Shown here piece after piece: positions 1-8,175 of a DNA stretch of 42,615 bases. The translations under genes and the position numbers were made by a program. The notes beneath the pieces are model-generated. The model made no database searches, was not told the DNA's origin, and worked only from the letters and a program-made list of their open reading frames with translations. The DNA comes from Oceanospirillaceae bacterium (GTDB lineage Bacteria; Pseudomonadota; Gammaproteobacteria; Pseudomonadales; Balneatricaceae). Every line of letters starts with the position of its first letter. Positions within the stretch are counted from its first letter, which is position 1. Location: NCBI GenBank assembly GCA_013215375.1, contig JABSRB010000047.1:1-42615 (forward strand). The letters run 5' to 3'.

Positions 1-187
1 AAGCAGAGACGGACTTCACCCCCACCCCCGTCAATACATTTGTTGCGCTCTTAGCTTAAATTTTTAAATATTGCCTCCGTGTTCTCTGTGCCCTCTGTGG
101 TGAAAAAATCTTTTAAAAACTATTCACCACAGAGAGCACAGAGGCGCTTCGCTACACAGAGAAAACCTGAGACACTTTAGCTTTGAG
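1..187. repeat. Dispersed repeat E, copy 1 (without MITE-A)
   Basis: This stretch is closely matched by 33320-33672: the same opening, the same ctctgtgccctctgtggtga segment and the same tail cgcttcgctacacagagaaa. Its middle can fold, because the ctctgtg..ggtga arm is complementary to the ttcaccacagag..cacagag arm downstream. Copy 2 carries an extra 162-bp element after TTAG, and this copy has the uninterrupted TTAG at 51-54. The repeat may extend left of the window. It lies between the map stop codon and the window edge and has no coding potential I can support. Confidence 0.85.
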
Positions 188-219
188 CTTTGAGCTTTGA
201 GCTTTGAGCTTTGAGCTTT
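181..219. repeat. Tandem repeat of 7 bp (ctttgag), about 5.6 copies
   Basis: Five perfect head-to-tail copies of ctttgag are followed by cttt. The matching position of the sister repeat (about 33664-33672) has a single unit, so the array arose by local expansion. It ends 13 bp before the map stop codon and is a candidate variable-number locus. Confidence 0.9.
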
Positions 220-232
220 CTAACTTCTAGCT

Positions 233-1012
233 CTATCGTTCTTCATCTCTTAAGGTCAGCACTTCAAAACCTGTCGGCGTGACTAGTATGGTGTGCTCCC
301 ACTGCGCCGATAACTTCTTGTCTTTAGTCACGACGGTCCAGCCATCTTTCTTAGTTTTTATCTGCGCTTTTCCCTGGTTGATCATCGGCTCTATAGTAAA
401 GATCATTCCCGGCTGCAACACCAGACTCGCACCGCGTTTGCCGTAGTGCAAGACATTGGGCGCCTCGTGCATATCACGACCAATACCATGACCACAATAC
501 TCACGCACGACTGAATATCCCTCGCCTTGCGCGCTCTTTGCTACTGCGTAACCAATGTCGCCTAAAGTCGCTCCAGGTTTAACTACCTTTATGCCACACC
601 ACATTGCCGCATAGGTTTTTTTCACTAATACTCGCGCTGCTTGGCTGGCACCACTCAAAACATACATCTTGCTGGAATCTGCAATGAAACCATTTTTCTC
701 TAAAGTGATATCAATATTAATGATGTCGCTACTGGATAAATATCGTTCAGCATGGGGCATGCCATGGCAAACCTCTTCGTTAATTGAGGTGTTTAAGCTG
801 TATTTATAATCGTATTGGCCTTTACTCGCCGGGCGCGCCTGCAGTTCATTAACAATATAGCTCTCAACTACATCATTAATCTGCATGGTACTAACCCCCT
901 CTTTAACAAACTGGTCGAGCATGTTAAAAACTTGGGTCAACAGCTTTCCAGAGTGACGCATCAACTCAATCTCAGCTGCGTTTTTAATGATGACTTGTTT
1001 AGCGAGACTCAA
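233..1012 (-). CDS. map: Type I methionine aminopeptidase
   Basis: A metalloprotease that removes the initiator methionine from nascent proteins. The 259-aa product has the complete pita-bread-fold catalytic set: His83 (VCHG), metal ligands Asp101 and Asp112, His175 (CGHGIGR), Glu208 (TIEP) and Glu239 (WEH). The start is TTG, preceded at 7 bp by the strong ribosome site GAGGAG, and it lies inside the upstream ParD-like gene (14-base overlap), so translation is probably coupled. This copy is not next to rpsB or glnD, the usual places for the essential map. With its ParD-like partner it is more likely a second, accessory aminopeptidase. The function is certain; the biological role of the pairing is inference. 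Confidence 0.95.
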   Translation of the reverse strand: MSLAKQVIIKNAAEIELMRHSGKLLTQVFNMLDQFVKEGVSTMQINDVVESYIVNELQARPASKGQYDYKYSLNTSINEEVCHGMPHAERYLSSSDIINIDITLEKNGFIADSSKMYVLSGASQAARVLVKKTYAAMWCGIKVVKPGATLGDIGYAVAKSAQGEGYSVVREYCGHGIGRDMHEAPNVLHYGKRGASLVLQPGMIFTIEPMINQGKAQIKTKKDGWTVVTKDKKLSAQWEHTILVTPTGFEVLTLRDEER

Positions 1013-1211
1013 TGAGCAACTCCTCTAACTGCACTTTTTCTTTGCGCAACTGCTGTTGGATAATCTCGCTGTAACTCAACTGAGGGTTCAGCTCTGCCAA
1101 CATGCCCGTTTTAATCCAAAACTCAGCCTGCGCGTTGATAGAACGCGACATCACCTGACTCGATTTTCTAAGCTCCTCGTGGAGCTGATCCGATATTTTT
1201 ACTATGCCCAT
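999..1211 (-). CDS. ParD-like antitoxin-family protein
   Basis: A 70-aa protein starting MGIVKISDQLHEELRKSS, resembling the ParD-like antitoxin family (ribbon-helix-helix N-terminus, then a short helical region). The start was placed at the internal ATG at 1209-1211 because it has a GGAA ribosome site 6 bp upstream; the longer 80-aa reading starts inside the putative operator. The gene overlaps map by 14 bases, where an antitoxin would overlap its toxin, yet the partner is an aminopeptidase and no RelE/ParE toxin is nearby. It probably binds the inverted repeat at 1240-1266 as an autoregulator (inference). Confidence 0.75.
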   Translation of the reverse strand: MGIVKISDQLHEELRKSSQVMSRSINAQAEFWIKTGMLAELNPQLSYSEIIQQQLRKEKVQLEELLIESR

Positions 1212-1239
1212 AAGAATTCCTATATGATTACGGGCAAGC

Positions 1240-1266
1240 ATATACGTTTTATTACGAAACGTATAT
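1240..1266. promoter_or_regulatory. Perfect inverted repeat, candidate operator of the parD-like/map pair
   Basis: Arms atatacgttt and aaacgtatat are perfect 10-bp inverted repeats with a 7-bp AT-rich spacer (tattacg), 28 bp upstream of the ParD-like start codon. Ribbon-helix-helix antitoxins usually bind such palindromes over their own promoter. No T-tract follows, so a terminator is unlikely. Confidence 0.6.
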
Positions 1267-1269
1267 ACA

Positions 1270-1513
1270 TCATATGTAATTTTTGGGCTGGTGTTGTATG
1301 GTTGAGGAGTAAAGCTTCATATTAGGTAGCTAGTGTATGTGCTGATGAAAAGTCCGTTGATGACACGAAGTGGGGCTTTTTTGTTCATGGTTCACGTTTT
1401 CTAGTAAACCAATTTGGGATATCTAGCTTTAAACTAGTGGGTGTTTTTAACCTCCGAATTAGAACGCTATAGAACGTAACTGATTTATTTTTTAATGTTT
1501 AAGATCAAGGGAT
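1270..1513. other. Intergenic region without a recognised gene
   Basis: No convincing ORF was found. The only notable structure is 1348-1382, where aaaagtcc and ggggctttttt could form a weak terminator-like stem reading rightwards, although no gene runs into it from the left. It may be a remnant or the end of an unrecognised transcript. Confidence 0.4.
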
Positions 1514-1520
1514 TTTAAGT

Positions 1521-1747
1521 GCAGTTTCGACTGCGTCGAGTTCATTTCTTTTTGCGAAAAAAAGAAACCGAACCAAAGAAAATTTCGCCCTACTATTGCC
1601 GAAAACCCCTACGCAATTCAATAAATTGACGGCCGCTCAGATAGGCCATCCATGGCCTAGCTTCGCTCTTCGCGACATCCTGTCGCTGCGCCCGTCCATT
1701 TAGCGAACAGCTCCGGCGGCAATACAAGGGGGTTGATGGCTCCGTAG
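1521..1747. repeat. Dispersed repeat F, copy 1 (inverted relative to copy 2)
   Basis: It runs from gcagtttcgactgcgtcgag to ggctccgtag and matches the reverse complement of 4370-4600 over its whole length with scattered differences. Shared landmarks are the poly-T/aaa stretch with ttctttggttc, ggccgctcag, cgacatcctgtcgctgcgc and the ggcggcaatacaaggggg end. Spurious ORFs through this sequence are common in gammaproteobacterial genomes (from memory). It forms the left boundary of the 1.5-4.6 kb island. Confidence 0.85.
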
Positions 1748-1855
1748 GGAATATGGACAGACTGGTATACCTCACTATAAACCACCCATTAATACAGTGA
1801 AAACCACTCGAATTATCGGTTTTAACAGTTATTAAAAGTGAGTGTCCCATATTGG

Positions 1856-2206
1856 TCATTTCGACAACTTTTCGCCTGCAATAAAGCGCTGAATAATATC
1901 TGGGCCTTTATAAATTTTTCGCCAACGTTCTATGACTTCAAGATCTGTCAGATTATCTACTTGGCTTTTATTGATAAACAAAACAAGATGATAGTGGTTA
2001 GACATAATCGCATAGGAACAAACGTCAATACAAAAAACAGCATCAATTTCAGCTAATCGATCAAGCATCCATTGGCGGCGATGTTCAAAATTTTGCTGAG
2101 TCATTTGATCAAAACCACAAAGGAAAGCCCTTCTAACCACTCTAGATATACAGGGATAATAGGGTGAATCTTGACAGCAGAATTGCTGCGAACGGGCACG
2201 AGTCAT
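1856..2206 (-). pseudogene. REP-associated tyrosine transposase (RAYT), C-terminally truncated
   Basis: The 116-aa N-terminal part of a Y1/IS200-like REP-associated transposase. The HUH-type metal-binding motif is at residues 71-73 (NHYHLV), preceded by the family block SRVVRRAFLCG and EHRRQWMLDRL. Full members of this long subfamily have about 300 residues; here the frame stops right after GEKLSK, so the catalytic tyrosine helix is absent. The start is good (aggaggt then ATG). The truncation point is 3 bp from an atatgggacac motif (1840-1852) that also follows the truncated IS4 transposase at 4046-4058. The gene is non-functional for transposition. Confidence 0.85.
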
Positions 2207-2218
2207 AGCACCTCCTGT

Positions 2219-2236
2219 TCAGAGTAAACTCTGAAT
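2219..2236. repeat. 18-bp palindrome upstream of the RAYT gene
   Basis: Sequence ttcagagtaaactctgaa: two 8-bp arms around a 2-bp centre, just upstream of the RAYT ribosome site. Subterminal hairpins of this kind are typical recognition structures of Y1 transposases. That assignment is inference from position. Confidence 0.5.
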
Positions 2237-2329
2237 TAAATATTTCATGACATTATTCTACGCTTATCATGTCTATATTCAATTAATCTATGACTGTCCT
2301 AAATTAACCGCTTTCGATGGTTTACCCAC

Positions 2330-3271
2330 CTACTTCCTTATGCTTTTTTGTTTTAATACAGCTAGAGCCTCCATAACAAGAGGGCAGTAATTAATCTCTA
2401 TAGTTTCATGATAATTATTACAGAACATGAATGAAGTAACCTCACTTTCAATTATCCGCTTTGTTGGTGGACCAAAAAAACTCATTGCCTGTTGAAAATC
2501 ACCATTTCTAGTACTGATTGTGATTCTAAACTGATAATCCTCGCTGATTGACAGTTCCGCTACAGCAAGGGGATGAGTTATTCTAGGTAAAGCCCCTACC
2601 ATATTTTGGCTGAGGATAGTCTTTTCTTGACCTTGTTTGTCTTGGCTAACTTTAAAGATAGCTATAACCAAATCGTGGAGTGGATATGTCCCGTTATTTT
2701 TCACACCCCAATACCATTTATCCTCATCTTTCTGAAGCTTTATTTCTGGGAAGCTATTTCCGCCAGTAATCTGGTTCATCATTTCTTCGCTTGATTCTTG
2801 GATTTTATCAACCATATTCTTACTAGAGATTTCAATTTCTTTAACTGTGTTTTTGAAATCCTTTGTTAACTCGTCCCGCTCTTTTCTCTGAGCCTCTTCG
2901 CTATGCTGATGAGATAACGCGTTCAAAAATAGACCAATGAGTCCTACACCAACAATTGAATGAGTTCCTGTTAAAAGCATTGCAGGAAGGTTGGTCGGAG
3001 TGATATCCCCATACCCTAAAGTAGTAATTGTTACTGCACTAAAATACAAAAACTGGAAATACCCTTCTACTCTATCTTTCCCATTATAAAGCTCAAACAA
3101 AGGAACCCAATAAAAAGCTGCGAACAACGGTATTGATAGCAGATACCATTTACCATAATACCCAGGCAATTGTTTGGCTAATGTCTTACTACTGTTTCGG
3201 TATGGGGCAAGACCTTCAATAAATGAATTTGCGATTTTATCAACAATTTCATTCCATATTCCTTTAATCAC
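2330..3271 (-). CDS. Two-TM potassium channel (ion_trans_2 family)
   Basis: A 313-aa inner-membrane ion channel. Transmembrane helix 1 is at about residues 42-62, the pore helix with the selectivity filter TLGYGD at 84-89 (potassium signature), and helix 2 at about 96-119. The cytoplasmic part begins with a charged coiled coil (about 122-165), followed by a roughly 140-residue domain of unknown type that is not a recognisable RCK domain. The start is GTG with AAGGAG 7 bp upstream. It sits alone, more AT-rich than its surroundings, between two truncated transposase genes and inside the F-repeat bracket, which suggests an acquired cargo gene. Channel identity is secure; gating signal and role are unknown. 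Confidence 0.85.
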   Translation of the reverse strand: MIKGIWNEIVDKIANSFIEGLAPYRNSSKTLAKQLPGYYGKWYLLSIPLFAAFYWVPLFELYNGKDRVEGYFQFLYFSAVTITTLGYGDITPTNLPAMLLTGTHSIVGVGLIGLFLNALSHQHSEEAQRKERDELTKDFKNTVKEIEISSKNMVDKIQESSEEMMNQITGGNSFPEIKLQKDEDKWYWGVKNNGTYPLHDLVIAIFKVSQDKQGQEKTILSQNMVGALPRITHPLAVAELSISEDYQFRITISTRNGDFQQAMSFFGPPTKRIIESEVTSFMFCNNYHETIEINYCPLVMEALAVLKQKSIRK

Positions 3272-3423
3272 TTATTCTCCTTAGTATCTGTAATCTGTTG
3301 TACGTAGGTTCATTTTTTTGCTTGGTAAAGAAAATCTATAGCTCATTGATTTTCGTCTGATTTGATTTAGATTTTTTGATACTATTTGATTCTTTATGAA
3401 CCTTTCATTCTTAATGAGCTAGA

Positions 3424-3621
3424 CTACTCTTGCTTGCTACTAGAGCTAGTACTAGAAAAATTCGTCTTGAAATCCATTTTCTCTACTAGCTTCATCATTA
3501 ACTCGCCTGAATTTATTGGATAATTTTCTGATGCACCACCATTTACACCTATTCCTACTGGATTGTTGAATAGTTTATCACTAGTGTCCGGTTTAAAAAT
3601 AGAGAACAGCTTGTAGAGCAT
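3424..3621 (-). CDS. Small hypothetical protein (65 aa)
   Basis: A short ORF with a plausible start (gagg 4 bp before ATG). The product has a hydrophobic N-terminus, a Gly/Asn-rich middle (GIGVNGGASENYP) and a Ser-rich tail. No family is recognised. It is divergent from the truncated IS4 transposase and lies inside the island, so it may be accessory or a chance ORF. Confidence 0.35.
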   Translation of the reverse strand: MLYKLFSIFKPDTSDKLFNNPVGIGVNGGASENYPINSGELMMKLVEKMDFKTNFSSTSSSSKQE

Positions 3622-3687
3622 TAACCTCGGGGTCTACGGTAGAATTGTTGTTATCGAGACACCAATTTTCACTACCTGAGGCTAAGC

Positions 3688-4119
3688 GTGAAACATTCTA
3701 ACAGCATTTTCTGCCAACTATTAAAATTTATTCCCCGTCACTCCTTCCAAAAAGTGGTTGATCGACATAAGGGCGATCACCGAGTAAGAACTCTTTCATG
3801 CTGGGATCAATTGGTCGTCTTGCTCTTTTCTCAGCTAAATAGTCAGACTTCATTGAGAGGAATTGAAACGACCTTTAATAGCCAAAAATCTAAGCTTTAT
3901 CATTTAGGCGCCAGTCGTATCAGCCGCTCATCTCTAGCTGACGCAAACGGAAACCGGCCAGCCGCAATTTTCTCAGAAACGTTTTATTATTTGCTCGGCA
4001 AAGTACGTTCTAAACTACCCAAAGGCGATGAAAGCCAAAGAAAGAATATGGGACACCCATATATTTTACTGTGCAAAGCCTTTTATATTCAGACATTTAG
4101 CCTATTCTATCCACGGTAA
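3688..4119 (+). pseudogene. IS4-family transposase, N-terminal fragment
   Basis: The first ~115 residues match the DUF4372-type N-terminal domain of IS4-family transposases (FCQLLKFIPRHSFQKVV..., CWDQLVVLLFSQLNSQTSLRGIE..., GASRISRSSLADANGNRP). The DDE catalytic core that should follow is missing. From about 4046 the reading frame enters unrelated sequence starting atatgggacaccc and ends at 4119. The start is GTG after a weak ribosome site. A full member has 370-400 residues, so this is a dead remnant. Confidence 0.85.
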
Positions 4120-4369
4120 GTTAACTTATACTGAATAATATTTCAGCGTTATTAGCTTGGGTATACCATCTTTTATCGGGAGTATTTTTTTCCAGCGAGG
4201 CATCTGATGGATACGAAAAACATGTATCAAAAGACTTGGCCTGCATGACTTATTTCAGTAATTAGAACAGAGTAGGATGGCCGTTTTGGCTGTTAACCGA
4301 CTTATAGAAATTAACTTGAGTAAGACAGGTTTAAATCTCTTTATAAGCTTAGCAACACCTCAAACTACA
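4120..4369. other. Intergenic, no gene recognised
   Basis: About 250 bp between the IS4 fragment and repeat F copy 2. It has no supportable ORF, tRNA or terminator. With 4046-4119 it forms the inner part of the right arm of the bracketed island. Confidence 0.5.
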
Positions 4370-4600
4370 CTACGGAGCCACCAATCCCCTTGTATTGCCG
4401 CCGGAGCGATTTGCAAAATTGGCGAGTGGAGCGACAGGATGTCGCGCAAAGCGAAGTTGAGCCAGGGATGGCGCATCTGAGCGGCCGTCAATTTTGTAAA
4501 TCGCGGAGGAGCCTTACGGCAATATTGGGGCGAAATTTTTCTTTGGTTCCGTTTCTTTTTTTTCGCAAAAAAGAAATGAACTCGACGCAGTCGAAACTGC
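4370..4600. repeat. Dispersed repeat F, copy 2
   Basis: Reverse complement of the 1521-1747 repeat, opening ctacggagccacc and ending cgacgcagtcgaaactgc. The ORFs crossing it in several frames are not credible genes. With copy 1 it brackets 1748-4369 as an inverted-repeat pair. Confidence 0.85.
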
Positions 4601-4854
4601 ATTTAATCTGTTGACCTAAACCTCAAAAAACAAATCTGTTAAAGCCTTTAAGTTTTAAACAATGAGATGCTCATTAAACTCTCTTTATCGATAGACAGTC
4701 TACATTAGCGATTAAATCGAGACAAAAAAGGCTGAAATTGGCCGCTAACGGCCTCCATCAACACCTTATAACCTGGGAACCTTGTTGATTTTTAGTAATC
4801 AGCTTTAAAACTCGATTATAAGTAAACGTATAGCTCATAGCGCATAGCTCACCG

Positions 4855-6036
4855 CTAAAAGCTCCCCCTCCTTCCCCACAGCACCATGAACACTAAAACG
4901 CCAATGAGAATGGCCACAGCCACCACTGCCAACACCACTGACTGCACAGCATAAACACTGGCATACAGTGCCACTGCTAGGCCTGCAAGTGGCTGGGAGA
5001 TATTATTAAATAACACGATGAGGCCGGTGGTTTTACCAAAATCTTTAGCGGGTATTATCTGTTTGCGCAAGCTGCGTAAAAAGACATTAAACATTTTATC
5101 AAAACCGACTATGAGTAAAAATCCCAGCATGTAAACCCAGGCATTATCACTGAGTGCGGTGATTAATCCGCCAGCGCACAGCGCCACAAAACTTGTTGCC
5201 CCCAGCACAGTTAAGGTCAAAACAGTGCGGGCGATATAAAGCAAGATAAGTACGGTTGCGACAGCACCTAACGCTTGTAGCAACGCATAACTGTTTTGGC
5301 TTTGACCAAGCCCACCGGTATAAATGGCGACACTAGTGGCCAGCAATACCCCGACAATGAGATTAACCGCAAAAGCCAGCCAGATAACCGCTAGTAAGTT
5401 GGGCAACTGCAGTATGTTGAGGCCGGCTTGTTTAAGGGATTTTGTAATATTCAGTGAATCTGTGGTCAATTTACTCCAATGTGGGCGTAACTTAGATAGC
5501 CAAACATGCAGGGAGATATCGGCGCTTAAAAAAAGCACCGCCACGACCACTAACACGAATTGCCATTGACCTATAGCCAACAGCAAAGCCGCCACTAAAG
5601 GGCCTAACACGGTTGCGACTTGATCGACCATTTGTGTGTGGGCAAGTACTTTTTCAAAGCGAATGTGTTTGAATACCAGTGGCAGTATAGCCTCGCGAGC
5701 CATCATGCCCTGCGTGGTTAGCACCCCAACTACAGCGGCAACGGCTACCAGCCAATAAACACTGGGATAACAGTAATAACCTAATGAAGTAAGCAGCACA
5801 GCGAAAAAACGTGTTAGCTGGCTGCGCATTAGCAACCGATAGGGAGAATAGAAATCCGTTAATATTCCACAGATAGGAAAGGCGATAAATCTAGGCAAAG
5901 TCTCGACAAAAAAAGCAAAACCGGAAAGCGCCGCATCAGCGGTTATTTGAAAGATAACAAGGGGGACTAAAAACAACAGTATTTGATCGGCGAGTCTCGA
6001 TAAAAACAACGAGCTCATAAAGCCTACGTGTAGCAA
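4855..6036 (-). CDS. Major facilitator superfamily transporter (exporter-like)
   Basis: A 393-aa polytopic inner-membrane protein with about 10-12 predicted helices. The MFS_3/enterobactin-exporter-like layout is visible: an N-terminal SRLADQILLFLVPLVIF, a loop after helix 2 with ILTDFYSPYRLL, and the central helix pair with GPLVAALLL. The start is TTG at 6034-6036, chosen because GGAGAGG lies 8 bp upstream; an in-frame ATG 6 codons later has only a weak site. Substrate unknown. It is downstream of pgi on the same strand, separated by a strong hairpin, so probably an independent unit. Confidence 0.8.
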   Translation of the reverse strand: MLHVGFMSSLFLSRLADQILLFLVPLVIFQITADAALSGFAFFVETLPRFIAFPICGILTDFYSPYRLLMRSQLTRFFAVLLTSLGYYCYPSVYWLVAVAAVVGVLTTQGMMAREAILPLVFKHIRFEKVLAHTQMVDQVATVLGPLVAALLLAIGQWQFVLVVVAVLFLSADISLHVWLSKLRPHWSKLTTDSLNITKSLKQAGLNILQLPNLLAVIWLAFAVNLIVGVLLATSVAIYTGGLGQSQNSYALLQALGAVATVLILLYIARTVLTLTVLGATSFVALCAGGLITALSDNAWVYMLGFLLIVGFDKMFNVFLRSLRKQIIPAKDFGKTTGLIVLFNNISQPLAGLAVALYASVYAVQSVVLAVVAVAILIGVLVFMVLWGRRGSF

Positions 6037-6069
6037 AAGTTAGCCTCTCCTTGGCGCTCTAGATAGATC

Positions 6070-6100
6070 AGGCCTTTACTGCATAGGCAAGTAAAGGCCT
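6070..6100. terminator. Perfect 11-bp hairpin between pgi and the MFS gene
   Basis: Arms aggcctttact and agtaaaggcct pair perfectly around a 9-bp loop, directly after the pgi stop codon. No strong U-tract follows on the minus strand, so it may be an mRNA 3' end stabiliser or a factor-assisted terminator rather than a classical one. Confidence 0.6.
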
Positions 6101-6108
6101 CTCTGATT

Positions 6109-7692
6109 TTAACTAATATGTTCTTTGATTAGATTCATCAAACCTTGGGTTGAGGGATCAAAATCCGCACTTTTGCTTTTGATATCGCTACTGATTTCAG
6201 TGGCTAAGCGTTTACCTAGCTGTACGCCCCACTGATCAAATGAGTTGATATTCCAAATGGCTCCCTGCACAAACACTTTGTGCTCGTAGAGTGCAATTAA
6301 CGCGCCTAAGTTACGTGGCGTCATCTCATCTAATAACAATACGTTGCTTGGGCGATTACCCGGACAATTGACATGCGCTTGCGTATCGTTGCCTTGATCT
6401 CCGATCATGAAAGCATTGGCTTGCGCTAGCATGTTGGTTAGCAGCGCAAAATGGTGGTCGGTGTTATTACCACCCACATTGAGCGTGGCTATAAAATCAA
6501 CGGGAACAAATCTATTGCCTTGATGCAACAATTGGAAAAATGCGTGCTGCCCGTTTGAGCCTGTTTGCCCCCAAACAATAGGACCCGTTTTGTAATCCAG
6601 TAACCGGCCGTCAACATCCACCGACTTACCGTTACTCTCCATATCTAGCTGTTGCAAAAATGCAGGTAGTTGATGCAATGCTTGATCGTAGGGGATGACT
6701 GCTTGAGTTTCAGCGCCTAAGAAATTGATGTACCAAATACCGATAAGCGCCATCAATACCGGCATGTTTTTTTCAAGCGGTGCATTGATGAAGTGCTGAT
6801 CCATCTCATAAGCGCCTTCAAGCAACTCGATAAACCCTTCATAGCCGATAGACAACGCAATAGGCAAGCCTATGCTTGACCACAATGAGTAACGACCGCC
6901 GACCCAATCCCAGAAGCCAAAGATGTTCTCTTGTTTGATGCCAAATGCCATGGCCGCTTCTTGGTTAGTGGATACTGCGACAAAATGCTTGGCGACGTCT
7001 TGCTCTGATGCCTGCTTTAAAAACCAGGTTTTAGAGCTGTTGGCGTTGAGTAGTGTTTCTTGAGTGGAGAATGTTTTAGTAGAGATGATAAACAAGGTTG
7101 TTTCTGGATTTAAAGAATTTAGTACCTTGGTAACATGCAAACCATCAACGTTGGAGACAAAATGCACTCTTAAACGCTCGTGACGCTGTTCTAACAGCGC
7201 TCTACAAACCATGTTTGGTCCTAAGTCAGAGCCGCCGATGCCGATATTAACCACATCGGTGATCTTTTTCCCTGTATGACCTAGCCAGCTGCCATCGCGT
7301 ACTTCATCGGTGAAAACTTTAAGCTTTTCTAAACTGGCACGTACTTCAGGCATCACATCTTCGCCGTCAACTTTTACCGGATCATTGCTACGATTGCGAA
7401 GAGCAGTGTGCAATACCGGGCGTTGCTCGGTGATATTGACAATATCGCCTGAGAACATCTGAGCGCGACGCTGACGCAGTGGCGAGTGCTCAGCCAGCTC
7501 CAGCAAACTTGTTAACACTTCTTCGGATAGCAAATTTTTAGAGTAATCTAAAAATAACCCATCGAGGCGCAAACTCATCTGCTCAAATCTTTTAGGATTT
7601 TTAACAAAAGCATCTGAAATACGATCATCGGCCGATGATTGTGCTAATTGTTGCAGTTTTTTCCATGTGACAGACTGACTGAGGTTATACAT
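6109..7692 (-). CDS. pgi: Glucose-6-phosphate isomerase
   Basis: Interconverts glucose-6-phosphate and fructose-6-phosphate in the cytoplasm (glycolysis/gluconeogenesis). The 527-aa product carries the SIS-fold family blocks: IGIGGSDLGPNMV, STKTFSTQET, WDWVGGRYSLWSSIGLPIAL and VWGQTGSNGQHAFFQLLHQG with the catalytic Glu/His regions intact. Length is slightly short of the usual ~550, but both family signatures are complete. Single-gene unit with a palindromic region upstream (7730-7756). Confidence 0.97.
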   Translation of the reverse strand: MYNLSQSVTWKKLQQLAQSSADDRISDAFVKNPKRFEQMSLRLDGLFLDYSKNLLSEEVLTSLLELAEHSPLRQRRAQMFSGDIVNITEQRPVLHTALRNRSNDPVKVDGEDVMPEVRASLEKLKVFTDEVRDGSWLGHTGKKITDVVNIGIGGSDLGPNMVCRALLEQRHERLRVHFVSNVDGLHVTKVLNSLNPETTLFIISTKTFSTQETLLNANSSKTWFLKQASEQDVAKHFVAVSTNQEAAMAFGIKQENIFGFWDWVGGRYSLWSSIGLPIALSIGYEGFIELLEGAYEMDQHFINAPLEKNMPVLMALIGIWYINFLGAETQAVIPYDQALHQLPAFLQQLDMESNGKSVDVDGRLLDYKTGPIVWGQTGSNGQHAFFQLLHQGNRFVPVDFIATLNVGGNNTDHHFALLTNMLAQANAFMIGDQGNDTQAHVNCPGNRPSNVLLLDEMTPRNLGALIALYEHKVFVQGAIWNINSFDQWGVQLGKRLATEISSDIKSKSADFDPSTQGLMNLIKEHIS

Positions 7693-7729
7693 ATTAAAAC
7701 TCGCTACTCTCGCTACTAAAACTAGTTAC

Positions 7730-7756
7730 TGTTTATTACGTAATAATACGTAAACA
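7730..7756. promoter_or_regulatory. Inverted repeat upstream of pgi, candidate operator
   Basis: TGTTTA and TAAACA flank a 15-bp AT-rich core that itself contains ttacgtaa, 38 bp upstream of the pgi start codon. The geometry suits a dimeric regulator; sugar regulators such as HexR are candidates, but the sequence does not match a consensus I can assert. Confidence 0.35.
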
Positions 7757-7975
7757 AGATTGATTTATCACCTTAAAAACGCAAAAAATAACGAATATCT
7801 CGGATACTTACTAACAAAACCACAATGACATTCATATTAATTTTCACAAGAAACCTAAAGCTTCGCTAAAACATCATTAATAAAGATCCCCGAGGCAAGC
7901 CCTCTCGCGTCGCGAGCCTTCACTTACGGATGCGGGGTATTCCTAGTTTCTTTTGGTTCTTACAACACGCCCCAA

Positions 7976-8116
7976 GGAGGGTGTCGCAAAAGTACTGCAC
8001 TCGATAATTCGGCGTTAAAAACTGGCTAAAAATGCTCATTTATAACTATAAACTCCGCTATTTCGCCAGTTTTTGCCTTGCCTTATCATCGTTCGCTACC
8101 TTTTGCGACAGCCTCC
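7976..8116. mobile_element. 141-bp palindromic element C (MITE-like)
   Basis: Terminal inverted repeats ggagggtgtcgcaaaa and the complement of ttttgcgacagcctcc match at 15 of 16 positions. The element is flanked by AA on both sides and sits exactly inside a GC-rich palindrome: removing it with one AA rejoins cgcccc-aa-ggggcg. No ORF. It resembles element D (19151-19310) in end structure and some internal sequence, so both are probably non-autonomous relatives of one IS type. Confidence 0.75.
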
Positions 8117-8175
8117 AAGGGGCGGGGAATTAAACCCTTATGATTTAAGATGTTTTTTCAAGGGAAGTTGAAATC

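Noticed and set aside
1-187. Repeat E hairpins considered as a CRISPR or terminator cluster
   Set aside because: There are no regularly spaced repeats with unique spacers; a long dispersed repeat with a matching copy at 33320 explains it.
4360-4614. ORFs on both strands through repeat F copy 2 (80 and 74 aa), and 1593-1859 through copy 1
   Set aside because: They only trace the dispersed repeat, exist in several frames, and have no ribosome site; the repeat explains them.
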